Shown here one piece after another: positions 24,622-35,601 of a stretch of DNA of 64,000 nt. The translations under genes and the position numbers were made by a program. The notes under the pieces were generated by a model, which was not told where the DNA came from, made no database searches, and saw only the letters and a list, made by a program, of their open reading frames with translations. This DNA is from Manis javanica. Taxonomy: Eukaryota; Chordata; Mammalia; Pholidota; Manidae. Each line of letters opens with the position of its first letter. Position 1 is the stretch's first letter. The stretch spans positions 145,381,121 to 145,445,120 of the forward strand of contig NC_133161.1 in NCBI RefSeq assembly GCF_040802235.1, read 5' to 3'.

Positions 24622-25011
24622 TGAAAGTTCCTGTGGCCAGGATTCTCACCTGGCCCTGGTCGGCTTGCTCACTACGCACGTGTGGGCGATACATTGTTAT
24701 TGACTCTGTAAAAGAGCTCCTCCCAGTGCTCTGGGCGCAACATGGTGGCAGGGCTGCAAGGCTGCAGGAGAGCAGAGCAGAGCAGAGGCTGGAGTGATGG
24801 CAGCACCGACAGAGACTGAGACGGTTGCTAGGCAGAGACCAGCTTGCTGCCTGCAGACTTGCTCTGGGTGGACGGGATTCTAGTGACTGACCTGCCACCG
24901 TGGGAAGAAAGTTAGGTATAAACCCTTTCACCCCAAGAACGCTCCTTGTCATTTTTGGTCTCACCGAATCAAGAGTGAACTCGCCAGTGGCTGAAACCCA
25001 CTGGAAAGACA
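24622..25011 (+). mobile_element. Solo LTR-like element, copy A
   Basis: About 390 bp, similar along its length to 26250-26591: shared GTTCCTGTGGCCAG-like start, TATA-like GTATAAACCCTTTCACCCC and an end region with CCGAATC and GTGGCTGAAACCC. It looks like an endogenous retrovirus LTR fossil. Family not identified; no gag, pol or env frames adjoin it. The ends are estimated from the pairwise similarity. Confidence 0.55.
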
Positions 25012-25094
25012 GGTGCCCACCTGGATTCCCCACTGGTCTTCCTGCTTCCCCTTGCCTGTCCTTAGTCTAGTTTCTGGAGGGATCCTTTTAAGAC

Positions 25095-25495
25095 AAAAAA
25101 TGATGTCAACTCTGCTTCCAGTTAAGATGGGACCATTTACTCTCATACTTCAAAAAACTAGAAAACTGGAAAAAATATATGACATAGTGGTTTTCAGACA
25201 TAGAGCAACAGGGAGTGGAGGATGATGGCTGGCTCCTGAGAAGGAGAAGTAAGGGTGAGCCCTAATACTGGCCCCGTTCACTGACCAGGGAGAATCTGCA
25301 GGCTGCAGTGCAGGGACGCAAAGGCAGCTAGAACACACGGGGCCAGAGACCTGCAGGTCCCGCACCCCTAAGTCTTTAGCTGAAAGCCGACAGTGGGGTG
25401 TGTGAGGAGGATCATCCTGGAACTGACACAGGGCGGCCTTTAGTCTAGGCCTGGTCTCACCCAGGGCGCCTCCTTTGGACACCCTCCCTCATCTC
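25095..25495 (+). mobile_element. L1 5' UTR-like fragment
   Basis: AGAAAACTGGAAAAAATATA and GGTTTTCAGACATAGAGCAA, then GGGTGAGCCCTAATACTGG, resemble the 5' UTR of older L1M elements. No open frame of ORF1 or ORF2. Confidence 0.4.
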
Positions 25496-25939
25496 CCATG
25501 AATCATGAAGTCTTTCTGTTCTGGTCTGTGGCCGTGGTCCTGTTCCTGGCCCTGTGTGACCTCCAGGGATTGCTCTTGCTCATCCTTTCTGGTGGGTCTT
25601 CCTTGACCTCATGTGGTTTCCGACCTGGATCGTTGCTCAGAAGCCAAAGACCCCAGGGGGCCCCTTGCAGCCCCTGGAGCTCCCTCTCGGGGGCTTTGCA
25701 GGATGAACCCTTCCTGCTTCAGCCTCCCTGACGCCTGCCTCCCTCTCCTGGAGTCCAGGAGGCGGCCGGGCTCTGCTGAGTCCCCTTCCCTGGACAGCAG
25801 CAGTCACTGGACTTATTTCCCTTGTTATTCCCTTGTTTGTCCTCTGCTGCCTCACGTTCTGTGTCTGAAAACCATTTTGCTCTTCATCTACTTTTTGAGT
25901 TGTTTCAGATGGGCGAGTAACTCCATCTCCTGTTCCCCT

Positions 25940-26775
25940 GTCTTTGTCAGAACAACTTCATGAATACTATGGTCTCATAAAAACCTATGCACAACGGTTT
26001 GTAGAAGTATTTGGTCATTGCTAAAAACAACAAACAACTTGAACGTCGTATGGCTGGTGAGTGGATGGACAAACTGTTGCAGATCCGTACTGTGGTGTAC
26101 TCTCCCGTAACAAGTTCCATGTGCCAAAAGGGACGGTCTCGGATGTATTATGCCAAGTGAAAGAATTCAGACTCAAGGAGGTACCGACTATATAGTTCCA
26201 CTTACATGACATCCCGGAAGAAGCAAAACTACAGGGAGTGTGGGGAAAATGGAAGTGCCTGTGGCCAGTGTCCTCACCTGACCCTGAACTACTTGGTGAT
26301 GTAACTGGCCTGCTGCTAGGCTGCTGCCTCCACACATGTAGGCAATGAGCTATTATCGACTGAGTCACTGTATAAGGAGCTCTGCCCAGGGCTCTAGGCG
26401 GCGGTAGCAGCAGAGGTGAGCTGCAGACTGGCAGACTGCTGGGTGCTGACTTGATTCTAGTGCACGACCTACTGCCAGGAGAATAAATCCAGGTATAAAA
26501 CCCTTTTACCCCAAGAACGTTCCATTGTTATTTCTCCATCTCCCCGAATCCATAGTGAAGTTGCCTGGAGCCGAAACCCTCAGGCAAGACAGACAGAAAA
26601 CAGATCAGTTTCTGGCCAGCAGGAAGGACAGGCCAAAGGGCAAGGGGAACTTTCGGTGGGCAATGGAGCTGTGGTTGCTTGCTTCACGTTGGTCAAAACT
26701 GGCAGAATTGTACACTAAAAGTAGTGAGTTTCAGTGTAGGTACATATCTTTAGAAAGTACAAAAAAATGAGATGA
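25940..26775 (+). mobile_element. L1 3' end interrupted by LTR copy B
   Basis: 25990-26249 has the standard L1 3' order (TGAGTGGATGGACAAACTGT, TGCCAAGTGAAAGAATTCAG, TTACATGACATCCCGGAAGA). The L1 tail resumes after the LTR-like insert with TGGTCAAAACTGGCAGAATT and GTACACTAAAAGTAGTGAGT up to about 26775. The LTR-like element therefore inserted into a pre-existing L1. Confidence 0.65.
26250..26591 (+). mobile_element. Solo LTR-like element, copy B
   Basis: About 340 bp, similar to copy A at 24622-25011. It has TATA-like CTGTATAAGGAGCTC near 26370, an AATAAA at 26482-26487 and CCCCAAGAACGTTCC shortly after, an LTR-like arrangement of promoter and polyadenylation signal. It sits inside an L1 3' end. 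No retroviral genes flank it. Confidence 0.6.
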
Positions 26776-26789
26776 TATCACTCGTTTGC

Positions 26790-27110
26790 TCAGGAGCTTC
26801 CAGTTTATGTGCTCCTGCCTCACAATTGCCCTGAAGGCCTCTTGTTCTGGCCCCAGTCGCCTCTTCGCTGTCTTCTTTTCAAACACCCTCCTGTGGACTC
26901 ATTCTGCTCCAGGTTCATTGTTTTTCTGGCTCTTCCTCCAAATATCAGCCTCCTTCTTTCTTAAGACCTTTGCACATGCTGTTCCCCTACTAAAATGCTC
27001 TTCCCTTGAAATCCATGCTTTCATTCTCTTGTTTTCAATCACGTCTCTGCTCAAACATCATCTCCTTAGGGAAGATTTCCCTGGCCATTGTATCTACAAT
27101 AACACTTTCT
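26790..27110 (-). mobile_element. L2 LINE 3' fragment, reverse
   Basis: GACCTTTGCACATGCTGTTC, AAATGCTCTTCCCTTGAA and TCTCTGCTCAAACATCATCT are the classic antisense L2 3' sequence. Confidence 0.75.
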
Positions 27111-27486
27111 CGTTATCCTAAATTTTTTTTCTCCTTATTGTTAAATTTTTTCAAAGCACTCATTTCTAGCTGACATATATTTGCTTACTTGTTTAGTGTA
27201 TATGTAAATCTATATTATTGTATGTGGTATAATAGGCTCCATGGGAGCACAGGCTATAGCTATTCTCTGGGGGAAATCTAGACATTCCCCTCTTTCCTTG
27301 AAGGGGTGGGATCATCAGAGGCCTGGGGTTGCTGAGGATGTTCCAGGCCTGCCCAGGGGGAGAGCAGCCCTTTGGGACCAGAGTGAGGTCAGCTGTCTGG
27401 GTCTTTGGTGTTATAAGGCAGAGCATCTGTAGAAGGCTTTCAGGTGGGGTGTGGGCAGGGCTCAAAGTCCTGGACCCTGGCTGCTT

Positions 27487-27645
27487 AAAGTGTCGTCTGT
27501 AGTCCAGCAGCACGAGCACCCCCGGGGAGCTTGTTAGAAATGCAGAAATGCAGGTCCCACCCCAAATCTCCTGAATTGGAATTTGCACTGCAGCAAATTT
27601 CCCAGGTGATTTGTGTGCAGGTTTGGAAAGCACCTGTCTAAAAGT
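27487..27645. mobile_element. MER5-like hAT DNA transposon fossil
   Basis: AAAGTGTCGTCTGTAGTCCA, GGGAGCTTGTTAGAAATGCA, GTCCCACCCCAAATCTCCTG and TTTGGAAAGCACCTGTCT follow the MER5A order. Confidence 0.75.
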
Positions 27646-28009
27646 ACAGGTGTGGGTTCCTGGCCCAAACCTGGTCCTCGCCCTGGTACTGTCTGCAGGA
27701 GAGTTAGAAAAACAGGGGTTTGTCCTGCCCACTGGTCTCCTCTGCTTTTGGCTGCAAAAGGGCCCCAAAGAGAAGTGTGGAGGCCTCTGGGAGCTAGCCA
27801 GGGGACCCCAACTCTGTAGTAACAACTAAGGCAAATATCAACTGAATTCCTAGAGTTGCTGGTCACTGTCCTACAACATATTTTTGTCTCATTGAGAAGT
27901 TAAGAAAAACTTCCCCCAAACTCATACTTCTTAGGTAGCAGAGCTAGAATTTAAACCCAGTGCATTTTGTAAAACAAACAAGTAGGAAGCCAGGTATGGA
28001 TGTCTGTAA

Positions 28010-28140
28010 ATATCCTTCCTGGACCAGGCCCTTCTCGGAGTACTTTGCATGCATTAAGTCATTTAATCCTCCCAGCAGTCCTATGAAGAAAGAGTCATTA
28101 TTATTAGTCCCATTTTACAGATTAGGGAATGGATGAGATG
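28010..28140 (-). repeat. MIR-type SINE fragment
   Basis: GTCATTTAATCCTCCCAGCA and CCCATTTTACAGATTAGGGA are typical of antisense MIR. Confidence 0.7.
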
Positions 28141-29879
28141 TTAAGTATTTGTATAAAAGAATCTGAAAAGATACACATACACTGAGATCAGTGGCTGCCT
28201 CTGAGGAGGGTGACTGAGGATTGGTTTGGGAATTGAAGGGGGATTTTTAGCTCTTTAACCCTTCAGTAATGTTTGAACTTTTATAGCTATGTCATACCTT
28301 TGTAACACACACACTCAGAAATTTGAGTTTCCTTTCGCCTGCCTCTAAAGACCAGATTCTTTTCTTTTCACACTACAGTGTCACTCACATCTCTCCTTTC
28401 AGTGTCCCTTTCTGTCCTCGTCTCTCACACAGAGCCTCTTCCTGCCTCATTAGTTGGTACTTACTGTCCCCTCCTGCTGGAGTCGCCTCCTGGAAGGGGC
28501 ACAGGCCGATTCCTAGCTCCATTTCAGGTGGCATTTGCATACACCTGTATTACAGGGCTCCCCACTGCATATTATGATTCTCTCCTAGCTTCCCTTCTGT
28601 GCTAGGGCTCAGCTGGGTCCTCTTCCCAGCACCCCCGTTCCTCTCCCGGTGTCTGTCCTGTTTGCACTCGGGGTTCTGTCCTGGTCAGTAATGAGGGACT
28701 TCTCATGGGGAAAGCTCTGGACCCTGAGCTGGGAGAGCCAGGCCATGCTCTTCCTCAGGCTTATCCTCTGGGGCTCAGCAACCTTTCTTCCTGGTACAAA
28801 GGGGGAGGACCGTGTCTACCCACCGACCTCCTGTCCACACCCTGTCTTCCAGATACTGGAGGTCTGCTGTGAAAGGCCCGTCCTGACTGCATCGTGGCCT
28901 CCCCGCTAGAACCACTTAGGTCCGGAATGTCAGACACAAAGAGAGCCCATCTCTGCTCATGCCCAGATCCAGGAAAAGCACAAGCACTTCAAGGTTAGCT
29001 GCTGAATGTCACCCCAAATCATTCACATATATATTTATCTCTATATATTTTTCATTGTCATTCTAAGTAAATTTTTCCCTATAATTTATTGTCTTTTGCC
29101 TATGAATTATTTAGAATGTTTTTAACATCACATATGCATATATTTTGTGTTTTAAAAATTATTGTTTGCTATTGCCTTATAATTGAATAGCATCACGACC
29201 AGAGGGCTTCATCCATTGGATAGTCTTAAGTCAAGTTTCTTAGAAAACTTGTGTAAGTTTGGCTTATATCTTAACACTTTATAATGGGGCTCAGTCCCAG
29301 GGAAGCAGGAGTGAGGGGAACAGGGCTGTGAGGCCAGGAGGGAGAAAGCAGACCCACAGTGATGTGTGACCGAGCTGACCGCAGCTGCGTAAGCAATGGG
29401 ACCGGTTGCTGACGTGCAGGGATTGTCCCCGGGGGACCAGGGCCCCTCTGAGTGGCTCCATCCCAGGGAAGAATCATGGGTAATTCATCTGTGGGCTCCT
29501 TCCTGTCTCTTGTCTTCCACTATTCAACGTTTCTCCCACAGATGGTAATTCCCGTGTTTTGTCACTGCAGCCCGGGTGCGGCCTGCTGGCTCTGGGGGCT
29601 GGAGCCACTGGGCCTCCCACCTTGGTGGATGTGATGAAGACAAGCCACAGCTTGGCCCTGACCTGTGGGAGGTGGGGACCAGCACGGTGTTGAAAGAAGA
29701 GGTGATGGCAGTTGCCGGGGCTTTAGAACCATGGGAATGAAAGGGGCCTGAGCTGCGTCCATTCAAGGCCAGAAGCCAGGCAGTGACTACAGCCTAGAGG
29801 CAAGAGGGTGGGGGATGCAGGCAAGGCTGAGTAGAAATGGACGAGACCACAAGACTGGGTCTGGTGGGTGCCCACACTA

Positions 29880-30185
29880 CTTTAAATTGTGTTGAGACTT
29901 ACTTTCTGGGCATGTATGCAGTCGAACTTTTACAAATGTGCTTGGGAACGGTGTTTATTTTCAATGCCAAGTGAGGTTCTCTGTGTCTGTTAATCATGCA
30001 TGCTGATCGTACAGTTTAACCTGTACTTTACTAATATTTTACCTGCTTGACCTATCGATAATTGAATGAAATATGCTGGACTCTTCTTCTATAATGGTGG
30101 ATTTATCAATTTCTCCTTGTAGTTCTACTAGTTTTTGAAGCTGTTTTATACTGTTTATTTAAGTTAAAAAATTCTGTAAGGCTAT
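29880..30185 (-). mobile_element. L1 ORF2-region fragment, reverse
   Basis: ATAATGGTGGATTTATCAAT, TTCTCCTTGTAGTTCTACTA and GTTTTTGAAGCTGTTTTATA are the familiar antisense L1 ORF2 stretch. Frames are broken. Confidence 0.65.
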
Positions 30186-30714
30186 GGGGCTTCATTCTCT
30201 GAACATTTTGAGTGCAGAAAGTTAGTTACGCTGAAATCTTCAGAACCCAGCTTGGGGACCACCTCATACTTTAGGTGATAAATGATTTTTTTTTTTTAAT
30301 GGCTGCAAGAAACCACACCCAGTGGGCTCCAGGTCAAAGTTAGGACTCAGAGGCACAATATCTCTTTTCAGCCACGTGGGGAGCTGTGACTTAATGTCAG
30401 CCTCATGTCCCCAAATCACCTCCCTCCCTCCCGTTACAGGTCACCTCAGCCCATGGCTGGCCTCGCAGACAGGACACAGGGGAGGAAGGCAGGAGAGGGC
30501 CCTGTGTGGGGAGGGGACTTGGGCTCTCTGGCTTCCCCAGTCTGCAGGCACTGTTGCCCCTACTCAGCAGCTCCTGGTTTCTGGTCTCCCCTTTCCCTGT
30601 ACTTTGAGGATCAGTTGTCTCCCCAGGACCTTTTCCTACCCAGGCTGAAGAATCAAGGTTGTAGGTCAATAGCCCTAGCTCAGTTCTTACTGAGCGGCCC
30701 AGTTAACTTATGTC

Positions 30715-31222
30715 AAAGACCTTGTGCACCTGTTTAATAACAGTGGTCGTAAGGGAACAATAACAATCACAGTAAGTAACAATAGTTTTGTCAACAGCAG
30801 GACAGTGCATTTTACCTTACAGCTGGTTGCTTGCTCGGGTGGGCTTGGGATGGGTGAGGGAGAGGGCTGAAGCACCCCTTTCCTACCTCCACTCCAGTGC
30901 TTGGTGATCGGGCCTCTCACCAGAGAATCTACTTCTGCTCAGTAGAGTAAGAAAGTCTCAGTGCGCATTGCGAAGCCTGAGCCTGGTTCAGTGGGCTGTG
31001 TTTCTCTCTCTTTAGGATGCTGGGAGCACCAGGGTGGCTGAAGTGGGGCTGCTGACTTCCCCCCGGGTGCCTGTGGGGCCTCTTAAAGGAAGGGAGGCTC
31101 TTTGCCCACGAAGAAATGCTGAGGCTGTGGGCAGAGAGGTGTGCCAGGGGGTCTGGCTTCTGGATGCCCAGGTGGCAGGGCAGTGCAGAAGCAGTTCCCA
31201 GCGCTGCACAGGGGCAGCATCC
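30715..31222 (-). other. TMPRSS4: TMPRSS4 3' UTR
   Basis: About 500 nt after the stop. Segments such as CACAGCCTCAGCATTTCTT and AAAATGCACTG correspond to the human TMPRSS4 3' UTR as I remember it. The end is set by the ATTAAA signal. Confidence 0.7.
30733..30738 (-). promoter_or_regulatory. TMPRSS4: TMPRSS4 polyadenylation signal ATTAAA
   Basis: Minus-strand GTTATTAAACAGG, the common ATTAAA variant, at the place where the human gene also uses a TATTATTAAAG context. The two genes' 3' ends are therefore about 10 kb apart and convergent. Confidence 0.65.
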
Positions 31223-31234
31223 TCACGGGTTCGA
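31223..31234 (-). CDS. TMPRSS4: TMPRSS4 exon 13 coding end (Ser-Asn-Pro-stop)
   Basis: Acceptor TTATTCTAG then TCG AAC CCG TGA, so the protein would end SVRKSNP, where human ends NVWKAEL. The placement is supported by continued similarity of the following bases to the known TMPRSS4 3' UTR, but three codons alone give little evidence. Confidence 0.75.
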   Translation of the reverse strand, partial: SNP

Positions 31235-31669
31235 CTAGAATAAGAGACAAACAAAGCGAGAATCAGATGATTTGAAACTGGACAAAGTCGTGGGTGCGCA
31301 AAATGAATCTACCTTTTCTGAAGCTTTTTTTTCCCACCCCCCAGGGAGGTCTCATGGACCTTTCCACCTTCTTTATAAGAGTCAGTTCTCTGGAAAGTGT
31401 CTGATAGTCTCATTCTCCCATCTAGTCCCATTCTGATAGACTAGAGAGTGGTAAAGCTGGGTGTGTTTAATACCCTAAGGTATTTGCACTTAATGGGAAC
31501 CTCTGATCTGAGGAATTTCAGCTTTTAATGGTTGCCTATCAGGCTGTCACTTACCAGTAAGGGGAATCACTGGGAATGTAAAGCGTTGTCTCTGAGACAT
31601 TTAAATCAAGCCTGAGGATGGGATGGTACTTCCAGGACACAGGAAGGTGGGGAGGGCGAACAGACTCAC

Positions 31670-31819
31670 CTTCCGGACACTGTAGATCCAGTTGAGATAG
31701 GCTGTGACCTTGGTATATACCCCCGGGTTATTCGGGGCCCCACAGCCATGGCCCCAGCTCACGAGGCCCACCACCTGCCACTGCTCAGCGTTATACATCA
31801 GGGGTCCACCGCAGTCCCC
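31670..31819 (-). CDS. TMPRSS4: TMPRSS4 exon 12 (residue 195 is Cys)
   Basis: 150 nt (50 codons), acceptor TGCAG, donor GTGAGT. Starts [20 protein letters not shown] where the family reads GDSGGPL: codon 31811-31813 is TGC. It continues [30 protein letters not shown]. The rest of the substrate-binding loops look normal. Reading past the donor gives VSLFALP, which is intron. Confidence 0.94.
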
Positions 31820-33019
31820 CTGCAGGAGGCCAGGGCAGGGGCTGCAGAGGAGCGCAGGCGGGCATGGGGTGGGGCAGTGGGCCGCTTCTCGTTCCTGTGG
31901 CAGCCCGCCTCTTCCCCTGCTCGAGGCCGCCCTGCCTTCTCCCCTTTGCTCGTGCTGTTCCTGCAGCCTGGAAGGCCCTTCCCCTTGGGGGCAAAAGGGT
32001 TCTGTCCATGGCCAAGTAAGCGGTGTGTGTACTGTCAGCCCTCTCAGATTCACACGCACACTGGCAAATTGAAGACTCCTTGGGGTTCTGCAGTAAGGAA
32101 ACCCGATGATCATTCTCTAACCTAGTATTCCCCACATTTATTTAACCACTTACAGAGTGCCTATTTTGTGCCAGGAAATTGTTCTAGACAATTGTTCTAA
32201 TTGCCTAGACAAAATCCTAATTGTTCTAGACAGTTGGGATTTAAGTGATGGAAAGAACAAAGCCCCCTGCTCTCCGGGAGCTTAGAATCAAGTGGAGAAG
32301 AGAGACAATAAACAAGCAAACAACAGAACAGACAAGAAAAAGTCAGACGGAGGACAGCACCCTTGGCGGGTGTCCTTCCTTCCTGCTCCTGCAGTCCGCG
32401 CTGCTCGCTCCCTCAGAGCCCGGGAACCTCCCAGCCTAATGGTGCCACCGTGAGCTCCTTGCGTGACATGGTCCCCGAGGCCCGGCGTTTACCTGGCATC
32501 AAGAGGTGCCTTCTGAGTGAGGGAATTTAATGACAGAATGGGGGCAGAAGTAGGGACAGGAGCTCAGTGAAAATGGCTCAGCAGGTCCTCTGGGAGTGAG
32601 AGTGAAGCAGGGACTGGCCAGTGGGCTGGCCTGAGGGACCCTGCCCAGGGCTTGTCCACAGGAGATGAGTTTTCTCTAGTGTCGTTCAGTAGCTTGGCGA
32701 CAGTTACAGAGAAAACCTTGGGGTTCCTGCCCTCAAGGGCCTCATACTCCTGCAGATGGTGGAAAGTAAGAGGCACACCGGGCGACATCATCCTCGTATG
32801 TGAGATGCATATTTGAAATCTTTCTGCTTGTCTCCATCCCTGTATCCATCCATCCATCCTTACAACTTGTCGACAGTCCTTCCTTCCTTCCCCTCTTCCT
32901 TCCTCCCTTCATCACACTTTGGGTGCCCACCATAGGGCACCCAGCCTCTGCACTTTCCCATCTCTCGAGGACCAGCAGCCCTATCCTTGGCACTGCCTCA
33001 GGAGCCTCAGAGGCCCCAC

Positions 33020-33162
33020 CTGGCAGGCGTCCACGCTGCCTTCCAGAATGCCTGCACACAGCATCTTCTCGGTAACTTCCCCCTGGTACGTGTCCTCTGC
33101 ATTGCACCGAGAGCTCTCAGTGACCTGGACTGACACCTGCTGCAGTGTGTCAGACATCTTCC
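33020..33162 (-). CDS. TMPRSS4: TMPRSS4 exon 11
   Basis: 143 nt, acceptor CCCCAG, donor GTGGGG. Encodes KMSDTLQQVSVQVTESSRCN, then AEDTYQGEVTEKMLCAGILE and GSVDACQ. The Asp of VDACQ is the trypsin-like specificity residue 189 and is kept, with the flanking disulfide cysteines. Confidence 0.93.
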
Positions 33163-33342
33163 CTGGGGGTTGAAAACACGCTCACATGCCTCTTGCCTTC
33201 TACTGCCAGCCCAGGATAATTCTCCGGGTTTGCCTGGCACCTTGATGCTTGGACTGGGATGGATTTTTCCAAAGGATGGTCCTCCTTCCCATCACCTCCC
33301 AGAGCTGTTCCCTCAGCCCCGTGGCTTGAGTCCAGAACTTAC

Positions 33343-33441
33343 CTCCATTCTGCTCTGTAAAGCCCCATCCAGTGACCCAGAGTGGGGTGGCTGGCGCGAG
33401 CACCTCATCAGAGAAGGGCAGGCAAATGGGCCTGACCGTGC
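33343..33441 (-). CDS. TMPRSS4: TMPRSS4 exon 10
   Basis: 99 nt, acceptor TGGCAG, donor GTAAGT. Encodes TVRPICLPFSDEVLAPATPL, then WVTGWGFTEQNG. It includes the PICLP Cys that in the family tethers the protease domain to the stem, and the GWG motif. Confidence 0.93.
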
Positions 33442-34259
33442 CTGCCAGGAGCAGAGAGGAAGAGGGGACCCAAGCTTCAGGAGGGCCCGGTGGCTGAGCC
33501 CCCTGACAAAGCTGGCCCCAGGGTTTCTGTTACACATGCTGCATGGGACGTTAATAAAGTGGCACAAGAAAAAGGGTTCTGTGGTCAAGCTTAGAAAATA
33601 TGGGTTAAATACAATACAACAAATTCTTTTAAAAATCAAAAAAATTTTCTCATATCTTACATATACTAATGTGCTCCAAGAAGAGAGCTATAGTATACAA
33701 ATGTTTCCCAAACTGATTTGAGAAGACAACCCTCTGTCCCCCAAGGGAACAATGTTCCATGGAACCAACAGTTGCAAAGGCTGATCTAAATACAACCCAG
33801 TAAAAGCCTGAGTTACCTCACAGCTGCTCCAAGGTTCTATGGGCTGCTGGGACAGGAGTGAGTTTCCTGCCCATGGAGGAGAGCAAATGGGCGCAATGAC
33901 CCCCTGGCAACTGCATTGTGCAGGCTCTTGGCATAGGTCGGGGCTGGCGCATGTACTAGGTGATCTTTTAGGTTCCTCATAACTCCAGGACTGGGTGGAT
34001 CTATGATTCTCACTTGAGATGCTCCCCATGGAGAGAACAGACCTCAGGAGAATCTCTGGCAGTGGGTGGGGTGGAATGTCAGCTGACAGCTCGGGGCAGC
34101 TTCACTGCATCAGTGATACTAGGCTGAGACATTGGCCCAAAACAAATGGGCAGCTGAGGTCTTGCGAGGGGCAGTGATGTGTCTAAGGCCACTCAGCTGG
34201 TGGCAGAATGGGAGTACGAGGTGACCCGAGGGGACCTGTCCCCAGGCGCCGCCTCTCAC

Positions 34260-34426
34260 TGGAGAATGTGAGCGGTAACTGCAGCTTCACGAGGGCAATG
34301 TCATTCTCCTCGGGGTACGTGGCCTTGGGCTCAGCAATGAAGATCGCGGTCACAGGCAGAGGTGGGAAGTTGCCCAGTTTGTCTGAGCCGGCCATCACCT
34401 TCCAGCTGGGCACATCGCGATACTTC
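34260..34426 (-). CDS. TMPRSS4: TMPRSS4 exon 9 (Asp102)
   Basis: 167 nt, acceptor CTCCCAG, donor GTGAGA. Encodes KYRDVPSWKVMAGSDKLGNF and onwards to YPEENDIALVKLQLPLTFS. The catalytic Asp of NDIAL is codon 34300-34302. Phases match neighbours. Confidence 0.93.
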
Positions 34427-34973
34427 CTGGGAGGTACAGACAGTGGGGTCCGGGCCTGAGCCAAGCCCAAGAGCTTGGCCAGAGGCTCAGTCCCCAGGGC
34501 CCTGTGGATGGGACACTGGCCCTGCTTCAGGGGGTAATGATGGAGGGGGTCAGGGCTGTGGAGGTGGGACAGTCTGAGGAATCCCTACCACAGGCCATAT
34601 TCTAAAAGGGGATTTGACCCTTGTTCCCTAGAGAAACCTGCCCCAGGACTCTTCTAACTGGAGGGCTGGAGGGCTGCTCCCAGTGCCTGGACTTGGGGTC
34701 CTGGCTCTTTCTCCCGCAATGCTCTTACTGTCTGTGTTCCTTGTGTGGTGCTTGTGGTCAGATATGTCACGTACTTGTTTTTTTCCTCCCAGCACCAGAC
34801 ACAGCTTAGTGTGTGAGGGTGGTTTTCCAGGAAAGGACTTATACCTGTTGTCAGATGCTCAAAAAATGTTATGCATCACTGGCCTAGACTGTGAGCTACT
34901 CTAGGCAGTGATGGGTCTAATGCACGCAGGAACATTGTACGGTGCTTTGTACCTCATAGGCACTCATTAGATA

Positions 34974-34998
34974 ATGAATGAATGAATGAATGAATGAA
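34974..34998. repeat. (AATG)n microsatellite
   Basis: Six near-perfect GAATGAATGA-type tetranucleotide copies, probably grown from an L2/MIR tail. Confidence 0.85.
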
Positions 34999-35441
34999 AG
35001 TGAAAGGGGCTTGGGGGTGCTTCTTCCCCAGAGGTATGGGCAGGCCTGTAAGGGAAGCTATACTTTTTTTTTCTTAAGTTTCTGGACATAATAACATAAT
35101 AAGGGAGTGGCGGTGACTCTAGATCTCAGAGCCACTTCCTAGAAGACTGGCAAAGAGGGAGAGAGTTCTCGGGCTCCAGGAAGATGGGAAGAGCATCTGT
35201 GGAGTGGATGATGTGGGGGTGAGCTGAGGACACTGGGTATCTGATGGCTTCCCACTTGGAAGAGGTCAAGGTTGGCGACCACCCTCTGCTCCTAACAAAG
35301 GACATCATGTCCATGCGCACTGGGGAGGCCACACCCTGGTGGGTGGTCTTCACAGGGACAGTAAAGTGGGTGTCAGAACCCAGGCTGGAGGCTGGGGCCC
35401 CGGGCGCTGTCTCCTCCACGGCTTTGCCCCCGAGGCCTTAC

Positions 35442-35601
35442 CTGAAGCAGTGGGCTGCCGTGAGGATCCAGCGGGCGTCCAAGATGCCCCCTCCGCTGAT
35501 GTGCTGAGTGTTGTAGTGGAGGCTGACCTGCCAGGGCCAAGACTCCACAGAGGCCTTCTCCCCGCCCACCACCCGAGGGGCCTTCCGGCTCTGCCCACAG
35601 G
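35442..35601 (-). CDS. TMPRSS4: TMPRSS4 exon 8 (activation site and His57)
   Basis: 160 nt, acceptor CTCCAG, donor GTAAGG. Begins CGQSRKAPRVVGGEK: Cys for the chain-linking disulfide and the R|VVGG activation cleavage site. Then ESWPWQVSLHYNTQHISGGG, and WILTAAHCF with the catalytic His (codon 35450-35452). The residue before GG is Ser (codon 35495-35497) where chymotrypsin-fold proteases have Cys42; its partner Cys58 in AAHC is retained. Confidence 0.93.

Larger units (their letters stand above)
20466..30714. other. Convergent intergenic region SCN4B-TMPRSS4
   Basis: About 10 kb between the two 3' ends. Contents: a MIR remnant near 20515, a MIR near 22500, a long L2, two related LTR-like copies, L1 pieces, a MER5-like copy near 27490, another MIR near 28010 and an AT-rich stretch at 29000-29200. 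No coding exon or RNA gene recognised. Confidence 0.7.
31235..35441 (-). other. TMPRSS4: TMPRSS4 introns 8-12 (protease-domain region)
   Basis: Between exons 8 and 13 the introns are short (0.2-1.2 kb). They contain an L2/MIR-like stretch near 32130-32300 with three local copies of an ATTGTTCTAGACA-type motif, and an (AATG)n microsatellite at 34974-34998. Nothing coding beyond the listed exons. Confidence 0.75.

Noticed and set aside
24622-26591. A complete provirus with two LTRs
   Set aside because: The interval of about 1.2 kb contains L1 and L2 fragments and no retroviral genes, and copy B lies within an L1 3' end.
31601-31669. Read-through of exon 12 as an extended C terminus
   Set aside because: A strong GTGAGT donor follows AAG, and a terminal exon with matching UTR similarity exists at 31234.
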